From assembly GCF_024758005.1 (NCBI RefSeq), contig NZ_CP103288.1:1054001-1118000 (forward strand): a stretch of 64,000 bases of DNA, given 5' to 3'. Positions 17,182 to 26,761 of this stretch are shown here, piece by piece. Under the pieces are notes generated by a model that did not search any database, was not told where the DNA came from, and worked only from the letters and a program-made list of their open reading frames with translations. The stretch is from Pseudarthrobacter sp. NS4 (GTDB lineage: Bacteria > Actinomycetota > Actinomycetes > Actinomycetales > Micrococcaceae). Position 1 is the first letter of the stretch; every line of letters starts with the position of its first letter. The position numbers were made by a program, and so were the translations under genes.

Positions 17182-17230
17182 ATGATGGCAGTCACATCAG
17201 TTATTCAACTCCTCGAAGGAGAGGCCTCCA

Positions 17231-18295
17231 TTGGAAGAGCTGCGCATCGAAGCCAACGGCAACCTTGGCCCCATCGATTCATCCCGAATTCCCCGTTATG
17301 CAGGTGCTGCCACCTACGCCCGCCTCCCGCGGCTGGACCAGGTGGCCAAGGCCGACGTTACGGTGGTTGGCGTTCCCTTCGACTCCGGCGTCTCGTACCG
17401 CCCTGGCGCGCGGTTCGGCTCCAACCACATCCGGGAAGCCAGCCGCCTGCTGCGCCCCTACAACCCGGCCTGGGACGTCAGCCCGTTTGAAAGCGTCCAG
17501 GTGGCCGACGCCGGCGACATGGCGGTCAACCCTTTCAACATCAATGAGGCCATAGAAACCGTCCAGCAAAACGCCCTCGACCTCACAGCCGGCGGCAGCA
17601 AGCTGGTAACCCTCGGCGGCGACCACACCATCGCGCTGCCCCTGCTCCGTGCCGCCGCCGAGCGCGCGGGTGAGCCCATCGCCATGCTCCACTTCGACGC
17701 ACACCTGGACACCTGGGACACCTACTTCGGTGCCGAATACACCCACGGCACCCCGTTCCGCCGGGCCGTCGAGGAAGGCATCCTGGACACCGAGGCAATC
17801 AGCCACATCGGCACCCGTGGTCCGCTCTACGGCAAGAAGGATCTCGACGACGACCACCGCTTCGGGTTCGGCATCGTCACCTCAGCCGATGTCTACTACC
17901 AGGGCGTCCTGGAGACCGTAGCCAAGGTCCGCGACCGGATCGGCAACCGCCCGCTGTACATCTCCGTGGACATTGACGTTCTGGATCCCGCACATGCTCC
18001 CGGTACCGGTACCCCTGAAGCGGGCGGCATCACCAGCCGCGAACTCCTGGAGATCATCCGCGGCTTCCGCGGGATGAACCTGGTGGGTGCCGACGTAGTT
18101 GAGGTTGCCCCGGCCTATGACCACGCGGAGATCACGGGTGTCGCTGCCAGCCACGTTGCTTATGAACTGGTGACCCTGATGGCCGACAATGCTGTCCCGG
18201 GCGACCGCTTGGGCGCGGCCACCGGCTATGCGGCGCAAGCCCTCGGCCAGGAGGCACGGCAGCCCGCAGGCTTCGCAGCGGCCGGCAAGAAGTAG
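17231..18295 (+). CDS. Agmatinase-family ureohydrolase (agmatinase or guanidinobutyrase)
   Basis: The start is TTG 17231 with AAGGAG about nine bases upstream. The 354-residue protein has the ureohydrolase metal motifs: [20 protein letters not shown] and [19 protein letters not shown], which together supply the His and Asp ligands of a binuclear manganese centre. These enzymes hydrolyse a guanidino group to urea plus an amine. The next gene, four bases on, is a ThDP enzyme. That pairing resembles GbuA (4-guanidinobutyrase) with AruI (2-ketoarginine decarboxylase) of the arginine transaminase pathway in Pseudomonas, so guanidinobutyrate is at least as likely a substrate as agmatine. Confidence 0.88.
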   Translation: MEELRIEANGNLGPIDSSRIPRYAGAATYARLPRLDQVAKADVTVVGVPFDSGVSYRPGARFGSNHIREASRLLRPYNPAWDVSPFESVQVADAGDMAVNPFNINEAIETVQQNALDLTAGGSKLVTLGGDHTIALPLLRAAAERAGEPIAMLHFDAHLDTWDTYFGAEYTHGTPFRRAVEEGILDTEAISHIGTRGPLYGKKDLDDDHRFGFGIVTSADVYYQGVLETVAKVRDRIGNRPLYISVDIDVLDPAHAPGTGTPEAGGITSRELLEIIRGFRGMNLVGADVVEVAPAYDHAEITGVAASHVAYELVTLMADNAVPGDRLGAATGYAAQALGQEARQPAGFAAAGKK

Positions 18296-18299
18296 TGCC

Positions 18300-20006
18300 A
18301 TGATCGATTTCGATCACGGAACAGCAGCCGCCCCCAATGGGAACAACTCAGGGACGGGGGCCCGCAATGGCGGGGACCTCGTCGTCGAGACGCTGGAGGC
18401 GCTGGGCGCGAAGACCGTCTTTGGCATCCCGGGCCAGCACGCGCTGGGCCTCTTTGACGCAATGGGCCGGGGCAACCTGCAGTTCGTTTCCTCGAGGGTG
18501 GAGAACAATAGCGCCTTCGCGGCGGACGGGTACTCCCGTGCCACCGGCGAAGTGGGGGTCCTCTTCCTCTCGACCGGGCCGGGCGCGTTGACTTCGCTCG
18601 CGGGCTTGCAGGAGGCGTATGCCACGGGCGTGCCGATGGTTGTAGTGGCCAGCCAGATCCCGCTGGAGGGCCTGGGCGCCCGCCGCAAGGGCATGCTGCA
18701 CCAGCTTGATGACCAGAAGGCATCGGCCGCGAATGTCACCAAGAGCCAGCGGCTGATCCAGCATGCCTCGGGTATCCCGTCAGCCATCCAGGATGCCTGG
18801 ACCGAGGCGATCTCCTCACCCCAGGGTCCGGTGTGGATTGAGATTCCGCAAAACGTGCTGCTGGATCCGATCATGGTTCCACCGGTGGAGGACGCCCTGG
18901 CCAAGGCCGCGGACAACCCGCCCCGGGTGGAGCTGGTCCGGGAGGCCGTGAAGTGGCTGGAAGCTGCCGAACGCCCGGCGATCATCGCAGGCGGCGGAAC
19001 CCGCAGGGGGCGGGCGGAGAAGTCGTTGCTGTCCATTGCGGAGAAGCTGCGTGCGCCGGTGATCTGCACCCCCGGGGGCAACGGAGCGTTCCCCTGGAAC
19101 CATGAGCTGTCGCTGCAGTCCTGGATCGAGGACCGGCATATGACCGACCTGCTCGAGGACGCCGACGTCCTGGTGGTCATCGGTTCGTCCCTGGGCGAGG
19201 TGACATCCAACTACTTCACGTTTGAGCCCCGGGGCAGGATTATCCAGATCGACGCGGAGCCGCGGGTGCTGGAGTCCAACCGCCCCGGCCTGGGAATCCG
19301 GGCCGACGCCGGTCAGGCCCTGGCTGCCCTGGACGAGGTCCTTTCCTCGGAGCGGGCCACCAATGCCAGCTGGCACGGCAGCCCGCCGGAGGACCTGGTC
19401 AAGGATTCGCTGGCGAAGGTCAGGGCACGGCTTGAGTCCCAGGACCTGGGCAAGGAGCTGAAGTTCATGGCCGACATCCGTGAAGCGGTGCCGGCGGACA
19501 TGCAGACGTTCTGGGACATGACCATCTCCGCATACTGGGGCTGGTCCTGCTGGGATGCCCGCGAAGGCCAGTTCCACTCGGCGCAGGGTGCCGGCGGGTT
19601 GGGCTTCGGCTTCCCGGCAGCCATTGGCGGCGCCGTGGGCCTGGAAACCGTCGGCAAGCCGGGCCGTGTGCTTGCGGTGTCCGGTGACGGGTCCTCGATG
19701 TACTCCATCTCAGAGCTGGCGACCGCCAGGCAGCACAACGTGCCGGTCACTTGGCTGATTGTGGATGACGGCGGCTATGGAATCCTGCGCGAATACATGG
19801 TGGGCGCCTTCGGCAAAGCCACCGCAACCGAACTCGCCCGCCCCGACTTCGTCAAGCTGGCAGAGGCCTTCGGCGTCCCAGCCACCCGGGTTGCACCCGA
19901 AGAGGTGGGGGAGGCGCTTAGGGCGGGCTTCGCCGCCGACGGGCCAAATGTCGTCGTCGTCGAAACCCTCCTGAAAATGTTCGCCCCCACCCACCTGGAC
20001 GGCTGA
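18300..20006 (+). CDS. ThDP-dependent enzyme, acetolactate synthase-like; possible 2-ketoarginine decarboxylase
   Basis: ATG 18300 follows the ureohydrolase stop by four bases. The 568-residue protein has the three ThDP domains: an N-terminal PYR domain with VFGIPGQHALGLFDAM and the catalytic Glu in SSRVENNSAFAADGYSR; a central domain with PAIIAGGGTRRG; and a C-terminal PP domain with SGDGSSMYSISELATA through VDDGGYG, the GDG...N-type Mg/ThDP motif with Asp in place of the usual Asn pair. Annotation pipelines would call it acetolactate synthase, but there is no small subunit and the ureohydrolase neighbour argues for a 2-oxo-acid decarboxylase such as AruI. A terminator follows. Confidence 0.8.
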   Translation: MIDFDHGTAAAPNGNNSGTGARNGGDLVVETLEALGAKTVFGIPGQHALGLFDAMGRGNLQFVSSRVENNSAFAADGYSRATGEVGVLFLSTGPGALTSLAGLQEAYATGVPMVVVASQIPLEGLGARRKGMLHQLDDQKASAANVTKSQRLIQHASGIPSAIQDAWTEAISSPQGPVWIEIPQNVLLDPIMVPPVEDALAKAADNPPRVELVREAVKWLEAAERPAIIAGGGTRRGRAEKSLLSIAEKLRAPVICTPGGNGAFPWNHELSLQSWIEDRHMTDLLEDADVLVVIGSSLGEVTSNYFTFEPRGRIIQIDAEPRVLESNRPGLGIRADAGQALAALDEVLSSERATNASWHGSPPEDLVKDSLAKVRARLESQDLGKELKFMADIREAVPADMQTFWDMTISAYWGWSCWDAREGQFHSAQGAGGLGFGFPAAIGGAVGLETVGKPGRVLAVSGDGSSMYSISELATARQHNVPVTWLIVDDGGYGILREYMVGAFGKATATELARPDFVKLAEAFGVPATRVAPEEVGEALRAGFAADGPNVVVVETLLKMFAPTHLDG

Positions 20007-20024
20007 TACAACAAGCAACAACCG

Positions 20025-20063
20025 AAAGGACCCCGGCTCCCGTTACGGAGCCGGGTCCTTTTG
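20025..20063 (+). terminator. Rho-independent terminator after the ThDP enzyme gene
   Basis: Arms aaaggaccccggctcc (20025-20040) and ggagccgggtcctttt (20047-20062) pair with one bulge and end in a T-run. Confidence 0.85.
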
Positions 20064-20122
20064 CATGCCCCGGCCGCCAGGTCGCGAATAGATAGTTTCC
20101 TAAAGCAACCAATCTGGGATAT

Positions 20123-20143
20123 AGTTGCTTCAGGCAAACAACT
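20123..20143. promoter_or_regulatory. Probable MarR operator upstream of the MarR-MFS pair
   Basis: A 21-bp imperfect palindrome with agttg (20123-20127) and caact (20139-20143) as outer arms lies just before the Shine-Dalgarno of the MarR gene. A related sequence, agtttcct then aagcaac, occurs 29 bases upstream (20094-20108), so two tandem sites may exist. MarR proteins usually bind such sites in their own promoters and release them when a drug or phenolic ligand binds. Confidence 0.6.
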
Positions 20144-20159
20144 GAGGAGTCCTGGAAGC

Positions 20160-20645
20160 ATGGCAGTATCCCCTGATACGGCAGCCGATCTCGTGTACCA
20201 GATCTTCGACCTCCAACGTGCGATGCGGTGCATCGCAACGGCCAGCGTGTGCGGCCAGGACACAGGGGTGGCGCTCCAGGGCGTCCTGCGGTTCGTGGGG
20301 GAGGGGGAGTCGCGCGCTACCAGCCTTGCGGAGCGCCTTGGAGTCAGCGCGCCGGTCCTTAGCCGCCACATCGCGGACCTGGAGGAGCAGGGCTTCGTGG
20401 TCCGACGGCCGGATCCCGACGACGGCCGTGCCCAGTTGGTGGCCCTCACGGCGCCGGGCGCGGACAAGCTGCGGCACATCGAGGAGCAGCGGACAGCCGT
20501 GCTGCAGGACTACCTCCGCGACTGGAGCCAGGAAGACGCCGGTTCCACGGCGAAAACCCTGCACAAGCTCACGGAGTCACTTAAGAAATCAGTCCGGGCA
20601 ACGGCGGCCGGCACCACAAAAACCACCGTTCTAGGAGCATCTTGA
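20160..20645 (+). CDS. MarR-family transcriptional regulator
   Basis: I chose ATG 20160, with GAGGAG about 10 bases upstream; an in-frame start 99 bases earlier would lie in the preceding terminator. The 161-residue protein is a MarR winged helix: SLAERLGVSAPVLSRHIADLEEQG as recognition helix region and VVRRPDPDDGRAQLVALT as the wing, framed by dimerisation helices. The stop overlaps the start of an MFS efflux gene (TGATG). It very likely represses both genes and is relieved by a pump substrate. Confidence 0.87.
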   Translation: MAVSPDTAADLVYQIFDLQRAMRCIATASVCGQDTGVALQGVLRFVGEGESRATSLAERLGVSAPVLSRHIADLEEQGFVVRRPDPDDGRAQLVALTAPGADKLRHIEEQRTAVLQDYLRDWSQEDAGSTAKTLHKLTESLKKSVRATAAGTTKTTVLGAS

Positions 20646-22267
20646 TGGCAAGCCGGACCGCCGCACCTGATACATCTGCACATCAATCAAAGGGCCAGCC
20701 GACAACTGCGCCGGAGATGTCCCACCGGCAGATCATGGAGGCCCTCACGGGGCTCCTGGCCGCATTCTTTACCGCTATCCTCAGCAGCACCATCGTGGCC
20801 AATGCGCTGCCCACCATCATGGCCGACCTGAACGGAACACAGACCGACTTCGCCTGGGTGATCACCGCTGCACTGCTCGCAAACGCCGTCACCATTCCCA
20901 TCTGGGGCAAACTCGCCGACCTCTTCAACAAGAAGGTCCTGGTCCAACTCAGCATCATCATCTTCGTGGCCGGCTCCGTCATGGCCGGGCTCTCCGAAAC
21001 CATCCCGCTGCTGCTGGGTGCCCGCGTGATCCAGGGCGTAGCCATGGGCGGCCTTACGGCACTTGCCCAAGCCATCATCGGCACCATGATCCCGCCCCGG
21101 AACCGCGGGAAATACTCCGGCTACATGGGCGCGGTCATGGCAGTGGGCACCGCCGGCGGGCCGCTGCTGGGCGGCTTCATCGTGGACAGCCCGCTCGGCT
21201 GGCGCTGGACTTTCTTCGTCTGCGTGCCGCTCGCCGTCGTCGCTCTCATCCTGCTGCAGGTCACCCTCAAAATCAGGCACGTCCGCCGCCCTGCCAAGAT
21301 CGACTGGCTGGGCTCCATCCTGCTGACCTCCGGCGTGAGCCTGCTGCTGATCTGGATCTCCTTCGCCGGCAACCCGGCATACTACGACTGGATCTCCTGG
21401 CAGTCGGCGTTGATGGTGGGCGGCGGACTCCTCCTGCTCGCCCTGCTGGTACTGGTTGAATCCAAGGTGGAGCAGCCCATCATTCCGCTCAAAATCATCT
21501 CCGAACGCACCACGGCACTGGCCATCCTCGCCTCCGTGGCCGTTGGCATCGCAATGTTCGGTTCCTCCACTTTCCTGGGCCAGTACTTCCAGGTTGCCCG
21601 CGGCGCCACTCCCACCGAAGCCGGGCTCCTCACCTTGCCCATGATTGCCGGAAACCTGGTGGGCTCGGTGGCATCAGGGCTGCTGATCAGCCGTACGGGC
21701 AAGTGGAAGGGCTATCTGATCGCGGGCTCCATCCTGCTGATCGGCGGCCTGGGACTGGCAGGCACCATGGACCACACCACCGAGCTGTGGCATGCGGGCA
21801 TCTTCACTGCCATCCTTGGCCTTGGCCTGGGCATGCTGATGCAGAACCTCGTCCTGGCGGTGCAGAACACCGTCCGCGCCTCGGACATCGGCACGGCCAG
21901 TGCCTCGGTGGCGTTCTTCCGTTCAGTGGGCGGCGCCATCGGCGTCTCGGTCCTCGGCGCCGTCCTGGCCAACCGCGTCAGCAATCTTGCAACCGAGGGC
22001 CTGGCAGCCGCCGGTATTCCGGTCCAGGGAGGCAGCGCGGGCAGCAGCATGGACCTGGCACATATGCCCGAACCCGTCCGGGAGATCATGCGGGCCGCCT
22101 ACGGTGACGCCACGGCCGAAGTTTTCCTGATTTCCGCCGCGGTAGCGGTGGTGGCGCTGCTTTCAGTGCTCTTCATCAAGGAAAAGCCGCTGCGCCGGAC
22201 GGTTGACATCCAGCCTGAACCGGCGGCACAAGGTACGACGCCGGAGCTTGCCCCAGCGGGAAAGTGA
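20645..22267 (+). CDS. MFS multidrug efflux transporter (DHA2 / EmrB-QacA family, 14 spans)
   Basis: The start is ATG 20645, inside the MarR stop (TGATG), with AGGAG upstream; TTG one codon earlier is possible. The 540-residue protein has 14 predicted spans and family motifs: STIVANALPTIMADL in span 1, WGKLADLFNKK in loop 2-3, GARVIQGVAMGGL in span 4, and GAVMAVGTAGGPLLGGFI, the antiporter motif C of drug exporters. It exports hydrophobic or cationic toxicants in exchange for protons. The preceding MarR gene and operators are the expected control. Confidence 0.88.
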   Translation: MASRTAAPDTSAHQSKGQPTTAPEMSHRQIMEALTGLLAAFFTAILSSTIVANALPTIMADLNGTQTDFAWVITAALLANAVTIPIWGKLADLFNKKVLVQLSIIIFVAGSVMAGLSETIPLLLGARVIQGVAMGGLTALAQAIIGTMIPPRNRGKYSGYMGAVMAVGTAGGPLLGGFIVDSPLGWRWTFFVCVPLAVVALILLQVTLKIRHVRRPAKIDWLGSILLTSGVSLLLIWISFAGNPAYYDWISWQSALMVGGGLLLLALLVLVESKVEQPIIPLKIISERTTALAILASVAVGIAMFGSSTFLGQYFQVARGATPTEAGLLTLPMIAGNLVGSVASGLLISRTGKWKGYLIAGSILLIGGLGLAGTMDHTTELWHAGIFTAILGLGLGMLMQNLVLAVQNTVRASDIGTASASVAFFRSVGGAIGVSVLGAVLANRVSNLATEGLAAAGIPVQGGSAGSSMDLAHMPEPVREIMRAAYGDATAEVFLISAAVAVVALLSVLFIKEKPLRRTVDIQPEPAAQGTTPELAPAGK

Positions 22268-22272
22268 CCTGA

Positions 22273-22286
22273 GGGGGTACTCCCCC
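22273..22286 (+). terminator. Short GC-rich hairpin after the MFS gene
   Basis: Arms ggggg and ccccc around tact immediately follow the efflux gene stop. It is short and lacks a T-tract, so it is a weak terminator candidate. Confidence 0.35.
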
Positions 22287-22412
22287 CGGATGATCTTTGT
22301 CCATGCTGTTTCACGGCGGGGAGGAGTTTCGTAGAGTGGGGAGGCTAAGGATGTCAGCCCGGCTGCTAGTACTTAACCTTCCTACCGAACTCATCCCTAA
22401 GGACCCGTGGGC

Positions 22413-24146
22413 ATGCTCCTCACCCTCATACGGCGGTTTTCCAGGCCGTATACGCCGTATCTCGTGGCTGTCATCGTTTTCCAGTTGGCGTCCACCATTG
22501 CCGCGCTGTACCTTCCCAGCCTGAACGCGCAGATCATCGACGAAGGGGTCTCCCGCGGGGACACGGACTTCATCTGGCGGACCGGTGCCGTGATGCTGCT
22601 GGTGGCGTTCATCCAGGTGGGGACAGCCATCGCCGGCGTCTATTTCGGTTCCAGGACGGCCATGGCACTGGGCCGGGACCTGCGCCGTGCCGTTTTCCGC
22701 AAGGTCACCAGTTTCTCAGCCAAGGACGTCAACGCCTTCGGCGCTCCAACTCTGATCACCCGCGGTACCAATGATGTCCAGCAGGTCCAGATGCTGATGC
22801 TGATGGCACTGAACTTTATGGTGGCCACGCCCATCATGTGCATTGGCGGCATCATCATGGCGCTGCGGGAGGACCTCAACCTTTCGTGGCTGGTGTGGGT
22901 TTCGGTGCCGCTCCTCACCGTGGTGGTGGGCTACCTGGTGGTCCGGCTGATGCCCCTGTTCCGGTCCATGCAGAAAAAGATCGACCGCATCAACGCCGTG
23001 CTGCGTGAGCAGATCATCGGCATCCGGGTGGTCCGGGCCTTCGTCCGCGAACCCTATGAAACGGACCGGTTCGGGGAAGCCAACAGGGAACTGACCGACG
23101 TTTCCCTGAAGATCGGCGCCCTGTTTGTCCTCATGTTTCCCGCCATCAGCATGATCCTCCACCTGTCAACGGCCGCCGTGCTGTGGTTCGGCGGCCAGCG
23201 GGTCGACTCCGGGGAGATGCAGGTAGGCGCGCTGACGGCCTTCCTGCAGTACCTGCTGCAGATCCTGATGGCCGTCATGATGGGTACCTTCATGGCCATG
23301 ATGATCCCGCGCGCCTCTGTCTGCGCCGACCGTATCGGCGAGGTGCTCGACGTCGAACCGTCCATCCACGATCCCGAAGAGCCCGAATCCCCGGCTTCGC
23401 TGACTGGCGTGGTTGAGTACCGCAACGTCACCTTCGCCTACCCGGGAGCCGAATCACCGGTCCTGAGCAACATCAGCTTCACCGCGAGGCCCGGGCAGAC
23501 CATCGCCATCATCGGGTCCACGGGTGCGGGCAAGACCTCGCTCCTGTCCCTCCTGCCCCGGCTTTACGATGCCGCCAAAGGCGAAGTGCTGCTGGACGGC
23601 GTCCCGGTGGGCAGGCTTGAGCGCGCCGAGATCACCAGGCGCGTGGCCCTGGTACCCCAGCGGCCCTACCTTTTCTCCGGCACCATCGAGCACAACCTGC
23701 GGTTCGGAAAGACCGAAGCCACTGACCAGGAACTCTGGGAAGCGCTCCGGATGGCCCAGGGCGAGTTGTTCGTCCGGGAAAAGAAGAACGGCCTGAACGC
23801 CAGGATCTCCCAGGGCGGAACCAACGTTTCGGGCGGCCAGCGCCAGCGCCTCTGCATCGCGCGGGCCCTGGTGACCAAACCCAGGGTCTACCTGTTCGAT
23901 GACTCCTTCTCGGCCCTCGACGTCGCCACCGACGCCCGGCTCCGTGCAGCGCTGAAGAGCACCACCGCGGACGCCACCGTCATTATCGTGGCCCAGCGGG
24001 TCTCCACCATCACCGAGGCTGACCAGATCCTGGTGCTGGACAACGGCCGGATCGTGGACCGCGGAACGCACGAGGAACTCCTGGAAACCTCGCCCACCTA
24101 CCAGGAAATCGTTGAATCCCAGCTGAGCGTGGAGGAAATGGCATGA
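22413..24146 (+). CDS. ABC exporter half-transporter, first subunit
   Basis: I chose ATG 22413, nine bases after AAGGA; a GTG at 22407 is too close to it. The 577-residue protein has six spans (about residues 10-300) and a nucleotide-binding domain with Walker A GSTGAGKTSL, signature VSGGQRQRLCIARAL, Walker B VYLFDDSFSALD and H-loop-region VAQRVST. Walker B ends in Asp-Asp where Asp-Glu is usual, and the H-loop His is Gln. That combination marks the degenerate subunit of heterodimeric exporters (TmrA/LmrC type). Its partner is the next gene, overlapping by four bases. Substrate unknown; drugs, lipids or peptides are typical. Confidence 0.85.
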   Translation: MLLTLIRRFSRPYTPYLVAVIVFQLASTIAALYLPSLNAQIIDEGVSRGDTDFIWRTGAVMLLVAFIQVGTAIAGVYFGSRTAMALGRDLRRAVFRKVTSFSAKDVNAFGAPTLITRGTNDVQQVQMLMLMALNFMVATPIMCIGGIIMALREDLNLSWLVWVSVPLLTVVVGYLVVRLMPLFRSMQKKIDRINAVLREQIIGIRVVRAFVREPYETDRFGEANRELTDVSLKIGALFVLMFPAISMILHLSTAAVLWFGGQRVDSGEMQVGALTAFLQYLLQILMAVMMGTFMAMMIPRASVCADRIGEVLDVEPSIHDPEEPESPASLTGVVEYRNVTFAYPGAESPVLSNISFTARPGQTIAIIGSTGAGKTSLLSLLPRLYDAAKGEVLLDGVPVGRLERAEITRRVALVPQRPYLFSGTIEHNLRFGKTEATDQELWEALRMAQGELFVREKKNGLNARISQGGTNVSGGQRQRLCIARALVTKPRVYLFDDSFSALDVATDARLRAALKSTTADATVIIVAQRVSTITEADQILVLDNGRIVDRGTHEELLETSPTYQEIVESQLSVEEMA

Positions 24147-26206
24147 GCCCCCGCAAAAAGGACTCCACGTCCATTCAAGAAACGGCCCCTTCCCCGGATG
24201 CACTGGACGTGGAGCTGGTTGAGGACGACGAATTTTTCGAGGAGGAGTACAAGCCCTCCGAGGCGGACGGCGACATGTTCGGCGGGATGCCCGCGAAAAA
24301 AGCCCAGCATTTCTGGCCCTCCGCCAAGCGGTTGATGGGACTGCTGAAGCCTGAGGCCCTGGGCATCTACGTGGTGGTTGGCATGGTGATTGTCGCCGTG
24401 GTCCTGAACGTCATCGCCCCGAAGATCCTTGGCCAGGCCATGGACGTCATCTTCGCAGGCGTGGTGGGAAAGCAGCTTCCCGCCGGCGCCAGCAAGGAAC
24501 AGTTCGTGGATGGGCTGCGCCAACAGGGACAGGACAACTTCGCGGACATGGTCTCCCGGATGGAGCTGGTGCCCGGTACCGGCATCAACTTCGACAAGCT
24601 CACCATGCTCATCGCGATTGTCCTGCTCATGTACTTCGTGGCCAACATCTTCCTGTGGCTGCAGGGCTATGTGCTGAACCGCATCGTCATGAAGGTGATC
24701 CGGCAGCTCCGCGACGACACCGAAAAGAAACTGAACGGCCTGCCCCTGAACTACTTCGACACCCGCCAGCGCGGCGACGTGCTGTCCCGCGTGACCAACG
24801 ACGTCGACAACGTCCAGCAGGCTCTCCAGCAGGCGTTCGCCCAGCTGATCAACTCCGTCCTGACGGTGATCGGCATCGTGATCATGATGTTCATCGTTTC
24901 CTGGCAGCTTGCGCTGATCGCCTTGATCGCGCTGCCCTTGTCCGGCGTGGCTGCAGGCATGATCGGGGTGCGGAGCCAGAAGCTCTTCGCCGTGCAGTGG
25001 AAGAACACCGGCTCGCTCAACGGCCAGATCGAGGAATCCTTCTCCGGTCATGATCTGGTGCGGGTGTTCGGCCGGGACGCGGACATGCTGGAGCGGTTCG
25101 AGGAACGCAACGAAGAACTCTACAAAGCCAGTTTCGGGGCGCAGTTCGTGTCCGGCATCATCTTCCCGGTGATGCAGTTTGTCTCCTACCTCAGCTACGT
25201 GGGCATTGCGGTGGTAGGCGGGCTCCGTGTGGCCTCGGGCTCGATGTCATTGGGCGATGCCACTGCGTTCATCCAGTACTCACGCGAATTCACCCAGCCG
25301 CTGGGCCAGATGGCGGGCATGGCCAACATGCTCCAATCGGGCGTGGCGTCCGCGGAACGCGTGTTCGAGTTCCTGGATGCCGATGAGCAGGACCCTGAGA
25401 CGGCCACCGAGCGCCTTCCGGCCAGGACCGACGGGCACGTGGATTTCAAGGACGTGACCTTCAGCTACACCGAGGACCGGAAACTCATCGAGAACCTGTG
25501 CTTCACGGCGGAACCCGGAAACACCGTGGCCATCGTGGGACCGACCGGCGCCGGAAAAACCACTTTGGTGAACCTGGTGATGCGGTTCTACGAGCTGAAC
25601 TCCGGCGCCATCACCCTGGACGGAGTGGACATCACCCACCTCAGCCGGTCCGAACTCCGGTCCAAGGTCGGCATGGTGCTGCAGGATGCCTGGTTGTTCG
25701 GCGGGTCCATCTACGACAACATCCGGTACGGCAACCTCGACGCCACCGAGGAGCAGGTCATGGCCGCAGCCAAGGCCACCTTCGTGGACCGTTTCGTGCG
25801 GGCACTGCCGGAGGGCTACGACACCATCATTGACGAAGAGGGCAACAACGTCAGCGCCGGCGAAAAGCAGCTCATCACCATAGCCCGGGCATTCGTGGCC
25901 AACCCCTCGCTGCTGATCCTCGACGAAGCCACCAGTTCCGTTGACACCCGCACCGAACTCCTGGTGCAGAAGGCGATGGCGGCGCTCCGCTCGGACCGGA
26001 CCAGCTTTGTGATCGCGCACCGGCTGTCCACCATCCGTGATGCCGATACCATCCTGGTCATGGAGAACGGCAGGATTGTCGAACAGGGCAACCACAAGAT
26101 GCTCCTTGCTGCCGGGGACGCCTATTACCGGCTCTACATGTCGCAGTTCGCCGGGGTCGACGCCGGGGAGGTCCCGGTGGATGATTCGACGGCGGTGCAC
26201 AGTTGA
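24143..26206 (+). CDS. ABC exporter half-transporter, second (catalytic) subunit
   Basis: A 687-residue protein overlapping the first subunit by ATGA. It has an acidic N-terminal extension of about 55 residues, six spans with an unusually large first extracellular loop (about residues 105-150), and an ABC domain with Walker A GPTGAGKTTL, signature SAGEKQLITIARAF, Walker B LLILDEATSSVD and H-loop FVIAHRLST. All catalytic residues are present, with one deviation: the signature starts SAGEK rather than SGGQ. Together with the 22413 product it forms a heterodimeric exporter in which this chain supplies the active Glu and His. Confidence 0.87.
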   Translation: MSPRKKDSTSIQETAPSPDALDVELVEDDEFFEEEYKPSEADGDMFGGMPAKKAQHFWPSAKRLMGLLKPEALGIYVVVGMVIVAVVLNVIAPKILGQAMDVIFAGVVGKQLPAGASKEQFVDGLRQQGQDNFADMVSRMELVPGTGINFDKLTMLIAIVLLMYFVANIFLWLQGYVLNRIVMKVIRQLRDDTEKKLNGLPLNYFDTRQRGDVLSRVTNDVDNVQQALQQAFAQLINSVLTVIGIVIMMFIVSWQLALIALIALPLSGVAAGMIGVRSQKLFAVQWKNTGSLNGQIEESFSGHDLVRVFGRDADMLERFEERNEELYKASFGAQFVSGIIFPVMQFVSYLSYVGIAVVGGLRVASGSMSLGDATAFIQYSREFTQPLGQMAGMANMLQSGVASAERVFEFLDADEQDPETATERLPARTDGHVDFKDVTFSYTEDRKLIENLCFTAEPGNTVAIVGPTGAGKTTLVNLVMRFYELNSGAITLDGVDITHLSRSELRSKVGMVLQDAWLFGGSIYDNIRYGNLDATEEQVMAAAKATFVDRFVRALPEGYDTIIDEEGNNVSAGEKQLITIARAFVANPSLLILDEATSSVDTRTELLVQKAMAALRSDRTSFVIAHRLSTIRDADTILVMENGRIVEQGNHKMLLAAGDAYYRLYMSQFAGVDAGEVPVDDSTAVHS

Positions 26207-26694
26207 GCGCGCAGGACGGCCACATGGGGCAGGAGAACGGGAAGAACGGCAGCCGGCGGATCGAGGTCCTGGTCCCGATGCGCTGGGGAGACATGGACGC
26301 TTACGGCCATATCAACAACGTACAGATCGTCCGGATGCTGGAGGAAGCGCGGATTGGGGCCTTTGGGCCTCCCAAGGGAGCAGGGCTTCCCGGCATCGAA
26401 CCGCACGTGTCGCTCTTCAACGCTGTCCCGGACGGGACTATGGCGCTGGTGGTGGACCACAGGATCCGGTACGTCAGGACCCTTGATTACCGCAACGTTC
26501 CTGCCGTGGTGCAGGTGTGGGTGGGTGCCGTCAAAGGGGCGAGCTTCGACATCCACTACCTCATCCAGGACCCCGTCACCGGGGAGGACTGCGTGAAGGC
26601 CAGCACCCATCTGGCCTTCGTGGACGAAACCACCGGCCGCGTGCAACGGCTGACTTCCGAACAGAAGGAACGGTTGGCTCCCTACACTCACTGA
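26203..26694 (+). CDS. Acyl-CoA thioesterase (hot-dog fold, 4HBT-like)
   Basis: A 163-residue protein starting at TTG 26203 in the stop of the ABC exporter gene, or ATG 26224. The hot-dog signature is RWGDMDAYGHINNVQIVRMLEEAR, with catalytic Asp in the WxDxDxxGHxNN motif of 4-hydroxybenzoyl-CoA/acyl-CoA thioesterases. It hydrolyses a CoA thioester in the cytoplasm; the substrate is unknown. Transcriptional coupling to the ABC exporter suggests a link to lipid or acyl export, but this arrangement is also common by chance in Actinobacteria. Confidence 0.82.
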   Translation: MSAQDGHMGQENGKNGSRRIEVLVPMRWGDMDAYGHINNVQIVRMLEEARIGAFGPPKGAGLPGIEPHVSLFNAVPDGTMALVVDHRIRYVRTLDYRNVPAVVQVWVGAVKGASFDIHYLIQDPVTGEDCVKASTHLAFVDETTGRVQRLTSEQKERLAPYTH

Positions 26695-26761
26695 ACTACC
26701 AAGGCAGGGATTGCCCTGCCCGGCCCCACACCTGAAACTGGACACACAACAAAGGAGCATC

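Noticed and set aside
18300..20006. Catalytic acetolactate synthase of branched-chain amino acid synthesis
   Set aside because: There is no ilvN/ilvH-type small subunit or ilvC nearby, and the operon partner is a ureohydrolase; a decarboxylase role fits better.
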